This document shows positions 45,177 to 55,072 of a stretch of 64,000 bases of DNA, piece after piece. A program made the translations under genes and the position numbers. Source of the DNA: CAVOXO01 sp963700425 (GTDB lineage: Bacteria; Actinomycetota; Acidimicrobiia; Acidimicrobiales; Microtrichaceae); assembly GCA_963700425.1 (NCBI GenBank), contig CAVOXO010000002.1, positions 1 through 64,000 of the forward strand. Reading direction: 5' to 3'. The notes beneath the pieces are model-generated. The model was not told the origin of the DNA. It made no database searches and saw nothing but the letters and a program-made list of their open reading frames with translations. The first letter of the stretch is position 1, and each line of letters starts with the position of its first letter.

Positions 45177-45581
45177 ATGACCGAACCGCCCGAGTCCGCC
45201 GCTGCCCACACGCAGCCCTGTCGGCGGGCAGCGCTCGTCGTCCTCGTTGTCGCTGCCCCGATTCTCGCCGCCGGCATTCTGCTGACGCTGTCGCTCTACG
45301 GAATCCCGTTCGGCGTGCCACTGCTGATCGTGGCCATCCCCACCGCCATGAGCGCTCGTGCCGTCCGCACGGGCCCCCGGGACGCGCCATCCCTCCGGAA
45401 ACTGCGGCTCGCCGCCACGATCCAAGCGGGCCTGCTCACCGTCGCGTTCGCGGCCGCCCTGCTCGTCGGCATCGACGACATCGATCGACCACTCGACGTC
45501 GTGCTTCTCGGCCTGCCGGTGGCGTGGATCGCGCTGGCGTGGTGGCCCGTCGCGACCCTCGTCACGCAGAAGGACCGCTGA
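45177..45581 (+). CDS. Small membrane protein, four helices
   Basis: A 134-residue protein (MTEPPESAAAHTQPCRRAAL). Helices are VVLVVAAPILAAGILLTLSL, PFGVPLLIVAIPTAMSARAV, LAATIQAGLLTVAFAAALLV, and VVLLGLPVAWIALAWWPVAT. No family is recognised. It starts 13 bases after the deacetylase stop and is intact. Confidence 0.6.
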   Translation: MTEPPESAAAHTQPCRRAALVVLVVAAPILAAGILLTLSLYGIPFGVPLLIVAIPTAMSARAVRTGPRDAPSLRKLRLAATIQAGLLTVAFAAALLVGIDDIDRPLDVVLLGLPVAWIALAWWPVATLVTQKDR

Positions 45582-45622
45582 TCGAGGAAACGTCGCCGAG
45601 CCTGATGCGACAGACTCCCGTC

Positions 45623-46494
45623 ATGCTCATCGCCCAGCTGTCCGACCCTCACGTCACCACCGAGGGAACCGCCATGCGGGCCCTCGTCGACACGCCCGAG
45701 ACGACTTCGGGTCGCCCTCGCGCACGCTCGCCGACCTGCCGGTCACGCCCGACGCCATCCTGCTCACCGGCGACCTGGTCAACGACGGCACGCCCGAGGA
45801 GTACGAGCTTCTCCACGAGTCCTCGCCGAGGCCCCCGCTCTCGTGCTCCCGCTGCCCGGGAACCACGACGATCGCCGAGCTGTTCCGCACCACCTTCGCC
45901 CACCTCGACATCATCCCGCGCCGACGGCCGCTGCCACTACGCCGTCGACGCCGGCGACCTGTTGCTCGTCGCACTCGACACCACGCAGCCCGGCCGCCAC
46001 GACGGCGAGATCACCACCGAGGCCGCCGCCCAGCTCGACGCCACGCTCTCCGCCGCCCGCGATCAGCCCACCATCGTCTTCTGCCACCACGTCCCCTATC
46101 CCACCGGCGCCTGGTGGTTCGACTACAGGGGGTGAAGGGCGCCGACCTCCTCCGCACGGTGTGCGAGAGCCACCATCAGGTCATCAGGGTGGTCTCGGGC
46201 CACGTCCATCGAGCCACCCAGACCCAGTGGGGTCGACTCATCCTCTCCTCCGCCCCGTCCACCGCCTACCAGTGCGGAGTGGCGGTCGGCGCCGATCTCA
46301 CCGCAGCGGAGCCGACCCTCTCCGATCTACCGTCCGCGGCCCCGCTGTTCTGGTGGAACGACGGCGACCTGGTCGCCACCGACGCCGAGCTACCGCTCCC
46401 CCACACCCGGGTGGATCTGCGCAGCCTCATCACCGACTGGGACCCCTACGAAGCGGCGGCACGCTCCGGGAGACCCATCCCCAAAGACCACTAA
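45623..46494 (+). pseudogene. CpdA-like metallophosphoesterase, frameshifted
   Basis: The dinuclear metal motifs appear in order across frames: MLIAQLSDPHVTTEGTAM (DxH), AILLTGDLVNDGTPEEYELL (GDxxxxG), VLPLPGNHDDR (GNHD), PTIVFCHHVPYPTGAWWFDY (His), VIRVVSGHVHRATQTQWGRL (GHxH). The end is YEAAARSGRPIPKDH. Shifts lie near 45710, 45830, 45870, 45935 and 46130. The class hydrolyses cyclic nucleotides or other phosphodiesters in the cytoplasm. It sits 10 bp upstream of the intact PPK2 gene. Confidence 0.78.
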
Positions 46495-46504
46495 CGTCCC
46501 GCCC

Positions 46505-47395
46505 ATGGCCGACGACCGCCCCGACACGCCCGACACCTCCGACGCCCGCGACAGCCTCGGCCCCGCCGAGCTCGGACGCCTGATCGACTCCATCGACACC
46601 CGCGCGCTCCGCGTCGACCCCGACCACCCCGTCGACGTGGCCGACCTCGACAGCCGCGTCGGCTCCGACCAGCTCAAGGAGCACCGCGACGAACTCCTTG
46701 CCTCGCTCACCGGCCGCATCACCGAATCGCAGAACATGCTGTTCGCGCAGAGCCACCATCGGGTGCTGGTCGTCATCCAGGCCATCGACACCGGCGGCAA
46801 GGACGGCACCATCCGCCACGTCTTCGGCCCCGTCAACCCCCAGGGCGTGAGGATCGCCGCCTTCAAGGTGCCCACCGAGCCCGAGCGGGCCCACGACTAC
46901 CTGTGGCGGGTCCACCCCCACGTCCCCGGCGACGGCGAGATCGTCCTGTTCAACCGATCCCACTACGAAGACGTGCTCGTCGTCCGGGTCCACGACTACG
47001 TTCCCGAGGCACGGTGGCGCCGGCGCTACGACCACATCCGCCACTTCGAACAGATGCTCGTCGACGAGGGCACCACGATCGTCAAGCTGCTTCTCAACAT
47101 CTCGGCCGACGAACAGGCCGAACGGTTCCGGGCGCGGCTCGACGAACCCGACAAGAACTGGAAGTTCTCCCTCGGCGACCTGAAGGAACGGGCCCGCTGG
47201 GACGACTACATGGCCGCGTTCACCGACATGGTCAACGAGACCTCCACGCCCGACGCTCCCTGGTACGTCATCCCTGCCGACCGAAAGTGGTACCGCAACC
47301 TGGCCGTCGCCAAGATCATGGTCGAGACCCTCGACCGCCTCGACCTCGCCTATCCCGAGCCCGAGGACGATCTCTCCGACGTCGTCATCACCTGA
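46505..47395 (+). CDS. ppk2: Polyphosphate kinase 2 (PPK2) family protein
   Basis: A 296-residue protein. The P-loop VVIQAIDTGGKDGTIRHVFG (about residues 90-109) and the second motif LFNRSHYEDVLVVRVHDYVP (about 147-166) carry the nucleotide and metal residues. The lid-like segment EQAERFRARLDEPDKNWKFS and APWYVIPADRKWYRNLAVAK complete the family pattern. The enzyme moves phosphate between polyphosphate and nucleotides; the single domain suggests class I or III. Intact, with its own hairpin downstream at 47407. Confidence 0.93.
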   Translation: MADDRPDTPDTSDARDSLGPAELGRLIDSIDTRALRVDPDHPVDVADLDSRVGSDQLKEHRDELLASLTGRITESQNMLFAQSHHRVLVVIQAIDTGGKDGTIRHVFGPVNPQGVRIAAFKVPTEPERAHDYLWRVHPHVPGDGEIVLFNRSHYEDVLVVRVHDYVPEARWRRRYDHIRHFEQMLVDEGTTIVKLLLNISADEQAERFRARLDEPDKNWKFSLGDLKERARWDDYMAAFTDMVNETSTPDAPWYVIPADRKWYRNLAVAKIMVETLDRLDLAYPEPEDDLSDVVIT

Positions 47396-47406
47396 GGACG
47401 ACCCGC

Positions 47407-47428
47407 GGCGTCGGACACCGCCGACGCC
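47407..47428. terminator. Hairpin between convergent ppk2 and metalloprotease genes
   Basis: GGCGTCGG-N6-CCGACGCC lies 11 bp after the ppk2 stop. It is GC-only with no T-run. It probably terminates or separates the two converging transcripts. Confidence 0.5.
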
Positions 47429-47518
47429 CGCTGCGCACCAGGGTCAGATCTCCATCGGGACGACTGCAACGGGCCGGAGTTGAGGGAGACCAACCCGACC
47501 CGTCGCCGCCCCGCGCTC

Positions 47519-49394
47519 TCAGTTCACACAGGCACCGACGCCCTGGAGTACCCCGGTCCTGAACGCCTCGACCCGCTCGATCCCGGTGCCTTGGGTGTCC
47601 TCGGACTCACCGCTGCTGAACGCCAGCATCACGGCGACCGCCTCATCGAAGTCACCGGGACTCAGAACGAACTCGGCTCCCTGGTCGAGCCGGTTCTCCT
47701 GGAAGATGCTCGCCGCCCACCCGCCGACCATGCAGTCGGCCAACAGGTTCTGCTCCTTGGGGTCCTTCGGAGCGATCCCGAGTTCGTCCTGCACCCCGAG
47801 AGAGAACTGGGTGCCGTAGAGGGCGGAGACACCGAAGTCACCGATCCGGTCGTAGACCTCGGGGAACAGCTCCACGTTGTCGAAGGCCACGAACCGCCCC
47901 GGTGAGCAGTAGAAGAGGGTGTAGCCCTTCACGTCGTTGTCCTCACATTTCGGGGCACCGTCCTTGGGGTCGAACGGGCGGGCCTCGGCCAGCGGCGTCC
48001 ACTCCGAGTCGAACACCTCGACCGCCGCGAGGCTCCAGAAGTTCTCGAGATCGGCGGTGGTGAGCTCCAGGATCGTGTCGTAGGGGGCATCGCCACCCCT
48101 CTGGAGGTCCTCGATCGACGTGAACGGCAGCTCGACGAGGTTGAGGTTGTCGTCGCTGTAGTCCTTGCACGACCCCGCACCGTCGTTGAAGCCGTTCTGG
48201 AAGGCGTTGATGCGGTCGAACGCCGATCCGTGAGCGAGGGGGTCGGTGGCCGACGTCCCCGGTTGATCGGCGAGCTCCAGGAAACCCGCCACCGCGGAAT
48301 CGAGCGCCCGTCCCTCGGCGGTGAAGTACTCGGAGTTCCCGTCCGCGACGTGAGCCACCCAGGCCCCCGCGAAGCAGTCGGCCTGCTGTTCGAGGGTCAC
48401 CGTACGGCCCCTCTTCGACACCCGCTCCTGGATGGCGTGGCCCCATTCATGGGCCATCACGACCGCGACCGACAGGTCGCCGTAGCTCTCCAGCAGTCGA
48501 GGGATGAGTCCCTCGTCGTCGAACACGATGACATCGGCCTCGGGGCAGTAGTACGCGTTGTCGGCGATCTGGTCGTAGGACTCCGCGCACGGCGGGCGCC
48601 CCTCGTCCGAGCTGGCCGAGTACACCCCTCCCCGCAGCGGTTCGTAGGTCTGGTCGTAGACCTCGGGCATGGTGACGACCCAGAACGCCTCGATGTCGGC
48701 CACCGCCGCGGCCGTGATGTCACCCACGTCGCCCGTCTCGGCGCCGACGATCCCGACATCGTCGGTGGCGTCGGGAGCGTCGGGTCGGCGACTCTGCTCG
48801 TCGGGAACGCCCTGATCGGACTGTCCTCCGGGCAGACCCGTCGCCACGTCGCGGGCTGCCGCTGGTGTCACGGGCGACGAGCACGAGGCCGCCGCTGATG
48901 AGCGCCATGACCACGATCGCGGCGGCGATGGCGAGAAGCCACTTGCCCGCCGATGAGGGAGGCGGCTGGGGGCTGAGCTGGCGGCCGTAGGCCGGTGCGG
49001 CGCCCGGGGAGCCCTGCGGCATTCCGAGTCCGAGCCCCGGCTGGAACGAATAGGGAGGCTGGGTGGGGGCACCGGGCACGTGGGAGCCGGGGGGCGCCTG
49101 GTACGGCGGGGCGGGAGGAGCCGTCCACGACGCCTGCTGTTGCTCCGCCGGGCGGACGTGGCCGGGCCCGGTCGGCTGGGAGGGCGGCGCCTGAGGAGTG
49201 GGCCACTGCGTGGGCGGCCCGGTCGGTGTCGGAGAGCCCCACGGCTGACCCCACGACCCCTGAACCGGGGGGGCGTCACCGTAGGTCGGGGAGGGGTCAG
49301 CTACGGTTGCCATGGCGTTCGGATGCAGGTCGGGTGGGTACCACCGGCCATCGGATGCCTGCCACCAGCCGGGCTGCGGAGCGAACTGAGACAT
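47519..49394 (-). pseudogene. Membrane-anchored zinc metalloprotease with duplicated domain, one frameshift
   Basis: The N-terminal module is APQPGWWQASDGRWYPPDLH, then a Pro/Gln-rich linker and one helix (WLLAIAAAIVVMALISGGLV). A shift near 48868 leads to the ectodomain. Domain 1 is a YpfJ-like neutral zinc protease: ADIEAFWVVTMPEVYDQ, YYCPEADVIVFDDEGLIPRL, VVMAHEWGHAIQERV (HEXXH) and EQQADCFAGAW. Domain 2 repeats the same order (ADLENFWSLAAVEVFDS, FYCSPGRFVAFDNVELFPEV, LLADCMVGGW), but its active site reads ALYGTQFSLGVQDEL with no His. About 625 residues. It acts at the outer face of the membrane. Confidence 0.8.
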
Positions 49395-49455
49395 GGCGCG
49401 ATGGTACCGACACTTCAACGCCGGGCCTCCGGTGAATCCTGAGAAAGCACTGTGG

Positions 49456-50655
49456 ATGCGACGCCAGGCCCGACGCACCGCCGCGTTGGTGACCCTCGTC
49501 GTCATCGCCGGCGCCTGTGCCGGCGCCTCGAAGGTCAGCGTGGAGGCCGATCCGAGCGGCTCGGACGCCGGCGAGACCGCCACTGCTGACGACGTCACGA
49601 CCACGACGTCCACCACGACCACCACGGCGCCGGTCGACGCAGGTCCCCCCTCCGACGAGCGCACCCTCGAGAAGGCGACCACCATCACCGAGGGCGACCT
49701 GAGCCCCAAGTCGGTCGTGTCGTCGGGCGACGGCCTGTTCTTCGCCCAGAACATGATCTACAGCCACAACATCGGGCGTCTACGACCGCAACTTCTCGCT
49801 GGTGAAGACCATCCCCGACACCGTCGACCTGCTCGTCGTTCGGCATCGATGCGCCGCCCGGAACGGTCACGGGCGGCCCGGTCGAGGCCGCGTTCACGAA
49901 CGACGGCTCCCACGCCTATGTGTCCAACTACGAGATGGCGGGGCCCGGCTACACCAACCCCGGTGCCGACAAGTGTTCGCCGGGCGACTGGGACAACTCG
50001 TTCGTCTACCGGGTCGACACCGGGTCCCTCGAGATCGACCAGGTCATCGAGGTCGGCCCGGTGCCCAAGTTCGTGGCGGTCACGCCCGACGACTCCACCG
50101 TGCTCGTCACCAACTGGTGCGGATACGACATGAGCGTCATCGACGTCGCACACGGGCACCGAGGTCGCCCGCATTCCCATCGGCCGCTATCCGCGCGGAA
50201 TCGTCGTGAGCCCCGACTCGACGACCGCGTACGTCGCGGCCATGGGCACCACCGACATCGCGGTGGTGAACCTCGCGGACCAGTCGGTCCACTGGATCGA
50301 GGGGGTGGGCAGCGGTCCTCGCCACCTGGTGCTCAGCCCCGACGGCTCGACGCTGTACGCCACGCTCAACGGGGCCGACTAGGTCGCCAAGATCGATGTG
50401 GCGACCGAGACGGTCGTCGCCACCGTGCCGTCCCCGTCACAGCCCCGCTCGATGGAGATCTCCGCCGACGGCCGCTCGCTGTACGTCGTGAACTACGACA
50501 GCGATCAGATGTCGAAGATCCGCACATCGGACATGACCGAGATCCAGCGCGAGCCGACCGGCCACCACCCCATCGGCATCACCGTCGACAAGGACACCTC
50601 CCAGGTGTGGGTGGCGTGCTACGGCGGAAGCCTGGTCGTCTTCGACGACCGCTGA
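49456..50655 (+). pseudogene. YncE-like beta-propeller lipoprotein, frameshifted with one in-frame stop
   Basis: The signal peptide is MRRQARRTAALVTLVVIAGA with lipobox Cys, then a Thr-rich linker (TTTTSTTTTTAP). Repeats of a 7-bladed propeller follow: FTNDGSHAYVSNYEMAGPGY, KFVAVTPDDSTVLVTNWCGY, IVVSPDSTTAYVAAMGTTDI, LVLSPDGSTLYATLNGAD, MEISADGRSLYVVNYDSDQM, GITVDKDTSQVWVACYGGSL. Shifts lie near 49770, 49822 and 50150. A TAG at 50380-50382 stands where the repeat expects a Lys codon. Probably a surface or periplasmic binding protein. Confidence 0.72.
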
Positions 50656-50756
50656 CACCCCGCCCGGGTCATCGGGGTGGAACCCTCACCGGACGACGAG
50701 GGCCACCCGGTGTTCGGCACGTCCTAAGGTGAGCGCGGTCATCCAAGGAGGACCCG

Positions 50757-51059
50757 ATGATCATTGTTTCAGGCCTGCTGGCCTTCGACCCCGCCACCGA
50801 GGACGCCACCCGCAACGCACTCGTCGGACTCGCGGCGGCGACCGCGGATGAGGACGGCTGTGTCGCCTACGACTACTGGGCGTCACTCGATGAACCCGGG
50901 GTCTACCGGGTCTTCGAGCAGTGGGAGAGCGAGGAGGCCATCCACGCCCACATGGCCTCGCCGCACATGGCCGAGTTCATGGTCTCGGTCGGTGATCTGG
51001 GCATCACCAAGGCCGAGGTGTGGCGCTACGACGTCTCCGACGTCTCGAAGTTGATGTAG
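50757..51059 (+). CDS. Antibiotic biosynthesis monooxygenase (ABM) family protein
   Basis: A 100-residue dimeric ferredoxin-like fold protein: MIIVSGLLAFDPATEDATRN, TADEDGCVAYDYWASLDEPG, YRVFEQWESEEAIHAHMASP and HMAEFMVSVGDL. The E-W and H-MASPH motif is typical of ABM/YgiN quinol monooxygenase-like proteins. It has an ideal Shine-Dalgarno (AAGGAGG) at 50744-50750. It is followed after two bases by msrA, with which it is probably cotranscribed. Intact. Confidence 0.85.
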   Translation: MIIVSGLLAFDPATEDATRNALVGLAAATADEDGCVAYDYWASLDEPGVYRVFEQWESEEAIHAHMASPHMAEFMVSVGDLGITKAEVWRYDVSDVSKLM

Positions 51060-51061
51060 CG

Positions 51062-51737
51062 ATGCTGTTCGGTCGCCGCGCCCCCGAGATGCCAGACGCC
51101 TCCGACGCCCTGCCCGGTCGTGACACCCCGATGTCGATCTCGGGAACCCACACGGTGCTCGGCACCTCGATGGTCCCGCCGTTCCCCGACGGTCACGAAA
51201 CCATCGTCGTGGCCATGGGGTGCTTCTGGGGAGCCGAGACGGATCTTCTGGCAACTGGCTGGCGTGACCACCACCGCGGTCGGCTACGCCGGCGGGTTCA
51301 CGCCGAATCCCACCTATGAGGAGGTGTGCTCCGGACGTACCGGACACACCGAGGTGGTGCTGGTCGTGTTCGATCCGTCACTCATCTCACGGCAGTCGGT
51401 CCTCGCCGCCTTCTGGGAGGGTCACGACCCGACCCAGGGCATGCGGCAGGGCAACGACGTCGGCACCCAGTACCGCTCCTCGATCTACACCACGTCGGCC
51501 GGTCAGCTCGCCGACGCCCTCGCGACGGCGGAGCTGTTCGGCCGACGACTGGCCGACGCGGGATACGACCCCATCACCACCGAGATCACCGACGGCGGGC
51601 CGTTCTTCTATGCCGAGGAGTACCACCAGCAGTACCTCGACAAGAACCCCGGCGGGTACTGCGGCATCGGCGGAACCGGCGTGAGCTGCCCCCTCGGTCT
51701 GGTGGGCCAGGACGGCGACTCCACCACTCCCGCCTGA
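51062..51737 (+). pseudogene. msrA: Peptide methionine sulfoxide reductase A, one frameshift
   Basis: It starts MLFGRRAPEMPDASDALPGR and contains the catalytic TIVVAMGCFWGAE (Cys near residue 57). At about 51243 the frame shifts to FWQLAGVTTTAVGYAGGFTP and continues with NPTYEEVCSGRTGHTEVVLV, WEGHDPTQGMRQGNDVGTQY, FFYAEEYHQQYLDKNPGGYC. About 224 residues if repaired. The enzyme reduces methionine-S-sulfoxide in the cytoplasm with thioredoxin. Only one base is out of place. Confidence 0.88.
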
Positions 51738-51751
51738 CCGGACCGGCGGGA

Positions 51752-52498
51752 GTGAGCGAGCCGAACAGCGCAGCTCGACGCCCGCCGCCGCGCTCGGCGC
51801 TGTGTGTCCACCACGACCCCGACTCCGCCCTCGGGCTGCTGGGGAGCGTGCTGTCGGATCGGGGCTTCTCGATCACCACCCACTCGGTGGGGACGACCCT
51901 CGATGATCCGACGGGCTCGACCCGCACCCCCGACCTCGAGTCCGCCCGACCCGACCTCGTCGTGGTGATGGGCTCACGTTGGTCGGTGACCGACCCGCGC
52001 ACCGGGCACTGGGTTCGTCCCGAGCTCGAGATGTTGCGAGCCGCCGACCGCCGGGGCGTGCCGGTTCTGGGACTCTGCTTCGGCGCCCAGCTCCTCGCCG
52101 CCGCGCACGGAGGGTCGGTCCGATTCGCCGCCTCGCCCGAGATCGGCTGGTACCACCTCCAGCCCGTCGGCGGCGCCCGGCCATTGCGTGAGGCGGTGTG
52201 TGGCGGCCCCTGGTTCGAGTGGCACGGCGACTGCGTCGAGGTGCCCCCGGGGGCCACCGTCCTCGCCACGACGGACCTCGCGGTCCAGGCGTTCGTGCTG
52301 CGCCGGAACCTGGCCCTCCAGTTCCACCCCGAGGTCGATCACGACGTTCTCGCTCTGTGGCTGCGCCACGATCGCCGTCACCTCGTCGAGCTCGGCGTGG
52401 ACGTCGACGCTCTCCTCGAGGACACCGAGGCGAACAACCACAGGGCCCGACGCGACCTCGCCAGGTTGTTCGACACCTGGTGGTCGACGATCGGCTGA
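51752..52498 (+). CDS. Class I glutamine amidotransferase-like protein
   Basis: A 248-residue protein from GTG 51752. GATase-1 fold: DLVVVMGSRWSVTDPRTGHW, nucleophile elbow VPVLGLCFGAQLLAAAHGGS, EIGWYHLQPVGG, and the His/Glu end LALQFHPEVDHDVLALWLRH. No synthetase domain follows, so it is a stand-alone GMP-synthase-like amidotransferase of the type linked to gamma-glutamyl amine or amide metabolism. It starts 14 bases after msrA. Intact. Confidence 0.85.
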   Translation: MSEPNSAARRPPPRSALCVHHDPDSALGLLGSVLSDRGFSITTHSVGTTLDDPTGSTRTPDLESARPDLVVVMGSRWSVTDPRTGHWVRPELEMLRAADRRGVPVLGLCFGAQLLAAAHGGSVRFAASPEIGWYHLQPVGGARPLREAVCGGPWFEWHGDCVEVPPGATVLATTDLAVQAFVLRRNLALQFHPEVDHDVLALWLRHDRRHLVELGVDVDALLEDTEANNHRARRDLARLFDTWWSTIG

Positions 52499-52536
52499 CC
52501 CCCGAGTAGGAAACCGGCGGGCCCGAATCCGCGGGG

Positions 52537-54897
52537 TCAGACGGCGGACTCGGCAGGGGCCTCGGAGGTGGACTCGGCGATGCCGGGGCCCGAACGCTTC
52601 GAGAACAGCACTCCGCCGATCAGGATGACGATCCCGCCGATGGCGATGACGTAGCGGATGTTGTTGTCCTGGAGCGAGATGACCGCGGGGAGGATCAACA
52701 GCGACACGAGGTTCATCACCTTCAACAGCGGGTTGATGGCCGGACCGGCGGTGTCCTTGAACGGGTCACCGACGGTGTCGCCGATGACCACGGCGGTGTG
52801 GACGTCGGAGCCCTTGCCGCCGAGGTTGCCCTCCTCCACGTACTTCTTGGCGTTGTCCCACGCCCCACCGGTGTTCGACAGGTAGTTGGCCATCAGGAGC
52901 CCGATGACGATCGCCGACATCAGGTAGCCGCCGAGAGCGTAGGCGTTGATGCCGAAACCCACGACCATGGGCATGAGCACCGCCAGGAGGGCAGGGGTGG
53001 CCAGCTCCCGGAGGGCGGCGCTCGTGCAGATGTCGATGACGGGTCCGTAGTCGGGCTTCTCGGTGTAGTCCATGATCCCGGGCTTCTCGCGGAACTGGCG
53101 GCGCACTTCCTCGACCACGACGCCGGCGGTGCGCCCCACCGCCAGGATGGCGAGCGAGCTGAAGAGGAACACCACGGCCCCACCGATGATCGATCCGATG
53201 AACACCTTCGGGTCGGCCACGTTGATCTGGACCTTGTCGAACACCTCGCTGGCGAGAACACCGGTCTCCGAGCCGATGGTCTCGATGAAGCTGGCGAACA
53301 ACGCCACGGCGGCGACCACCGCCGTGCCGATGGCGAAGCCCTTGGTCACGGCCTTGGTGGTGTTGCCCACGGTGTCGAGTCCGTCGAGGATCTCCTCGGT
53401 CTCGCCTTCGAAGGTGCCCGACATCTCCGAGATGCCCTGGGCGTTGTCGGCGATGGGCCCGAAGGTGTCCTCCGCCACGACGATCCCGGTGGTGGCCAGC
53501 ATCCCGATTCCGGTCAGCGCCACGAGATACAGCCCGAACTGGACGTTCCCGTCGGCCAGACCGAGGGCCACGGCGATGGCGACGCAGATGGCGAGACCCG
53601 CCCACACGGCCGATTCGAGCCCCGAACTGATGCCCGAGAGAATCACGGTGGCGGGTCCGGTCCGGCCCGAGTCGGCGATGTTCCGCACCGGCTTGAAGCT
53701 CGACGACGTGAAGTACTGGGTGATGCGGCTGGCCACCTGGCCGAGGATCACCCCGGCGACGACCGCCAGGAAGAGCCGGAGCCCCACGTTGGTCACGACG
53801 TCGGGACCGATGAAGCCCTCGGTGGGGTTGCCGACGTAGGTGAACGCCACGAGGGCGGCGCCGGCCAGTGACAGCGCCGAGGCGATGTTGAGTCCCCGGT
53901 TGATGGGGGCCAGGGCGTTCTTGTCCGACGGGTTGGCCCGCACCAGGTAGATCGAGACGATGGAGGACAGCAGCCCGAGGGCCACGACGGCGAGGGGGAA
54001 GATCAGGCCCTTGGCCGCTTCGGCGCCTTCGAGTCCCAGTGCCTGGAATGCCGAGACACCGAGGATGATCGACGCCACCAACGTCACGCCGAAGCTCTCG
54101 AAGAGGTCGGCGGCCATACCGGCGCAGTCACCGACGTTGTCGCCGACGTTGTCGGCGATCGTGGCGGGGTTGCGGGGATCGTCCTCGGGGATGCCCGCCT
54201 CGACCTTGCCGACGAGATCTGCGCCGACATCGGCGGCCTTGGTGAAGATGCCTCCCCCGACCCTCAGGAACAGGGCGAGAAGCGAGCCGCCGAATCCGAA
54301 TCCGACAAGGATGGCCGAGGCTGAGTTCTGGAAGATGACGATGATGAGCGTGGCGCCCAGGAGGCCGAGACCCGCGGTGAACAGCCCGACCGTTCCCCCG
54401 GCCCGGAACGCGATCTGCATCGCCGCGTTCATCGAACCGGTCTGCGCCGCCGCGGCGGTGCGGACGTTGGCCCTCGTCGAGAGCCACATACCCAGGAACC
54501 CGATGAAGCCGGACGCCAGAGCCCCCAAGAGGAAAGCGCCGGTTCGTGAGAGCCCCGACTGGGCGAAGGACAGACCCCCGCTCATGTCGTACAGGGTGCC
54601 CTCTTCCTTCTCGATGACCTGTGACGTGGCGAACACGACGATCGCCAACGGAACGACGATCACGCCGATGGTGCGGAACTGGCGAGTGATGTAGGCCATC
54701 GCCCCTTCCTGCACTGCAGTGGCGATCTCCTCCATCTTCTCGGTGCCGGTGTCCTTCGAGAGGACACCCCTCATCATCACGGCCCCGGCGATCAGGGCCA
54801 CGACGGCGACGCCACCGGCGATGCCCAACCACATCCACGCGGCTCCATCGAGTTCGAAGACCTGATAGCCGCCCTCACTTGCGAGCAGACCGTTCAT
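52537..54897 (-). CDS. hppA: Membrane proton-translocating pyrophosphatase
   Basis: A 786-residue protein with about 16 membrane helices. The substrate motif ADLVGKVEAGIPEDDPRNPA, then DNVGDNVGDCAGMAADLFES, is intact, as is the C-terminal NTGGAWDNAKKYVEEGNLGG with DTVGDPFKDTAGPAINPLLK. Near residue 510 the sequence is GNTTKAVTKGFAIGTAV. Lys at the position where K+-dependent enzymes have Ala (GNTTAA) indicates the K+-independent class. It hydrolyses PPi and pumps protons outward. Intact, single gene. Confidence 0.97.
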   Translation of the reverse strand: MNGLLASEGGYQVFELDGAAWMWLGIAGGVAVVALIAGAVMMRGVLSKDTGTEKMEEIATAVQEGAMAYITRQFRTIGVIVVPLAIVVFATSQVIEKEEGTLYDMSGGLSFAQSGLSRTGAFLLGALASGFIGFLGMWLSTRANVRTAAAAQTGSMNAAMQIAFRAGGTVGLFTAGLGLLGATLIIVIFQNSASAILVGFGFGGSLLALFLRVGGGIFTKAADVGADLVGKVEAGIPEDDPRNPATIADNVGDNVGDCAGMAADLFESFGVTLVASIILGVSAFQALGLEGAEAAKGLIFPLAVVALGLLSSIVSIYLVRANPSDKNALAPINRGLNIASALSLAGAALVAFTYVGNPTEGFIGPDVVTNVGLRLFLAVVAGVILGQVASRITQYFTSSSFKPVRNIADSGRTGPATVILSGISSGLESAVWAGLAICVAIAVALGLADGNVQFGLYLVALTGIGMLATTGIVVAEDTFGPIADNAQGISEMSGTFEGETEEILDGLDTVGNTTKAVTKGFAIGTAVVAAVALFASFIETIGSETGVLASEVFDKVQINVADPKVFIGSIIGGAVVFLFSSLAILAVGRTAGVVVEEVRRQFREKPGIMDYTEKPDYGPVIDICTSAALRELATPALLAVLMPMVVGFGINAYALGGYLMSAIVIGLLMANYLSNTGGAWDNAKKYVEEGNLGGKGSDVHTAVVIGDTVGDPFKDTAGPAINPLLKVMNLVSLLILPAVISLQDNNIRYVIAIGGIVILIGGVLFSKRSGPGIAESTSEAPAESAV

Positions 54898-55072
54898 AGG
54901 GGAAACCCTTCCTCACCACGTCGGGCGCCGAGCACCGGCGCCTCACACCAACCCGTCCGCGCCAACGACGAGTGTCGCGGCGGACATGCGGTGGGCAAGT
55001 TCAGCCGACAGGCGCGGGTCGCGTCAAAAGCCACCCCCGCCGTCGCCGTCGCGGGCGGTCGCGCTCACGCCG

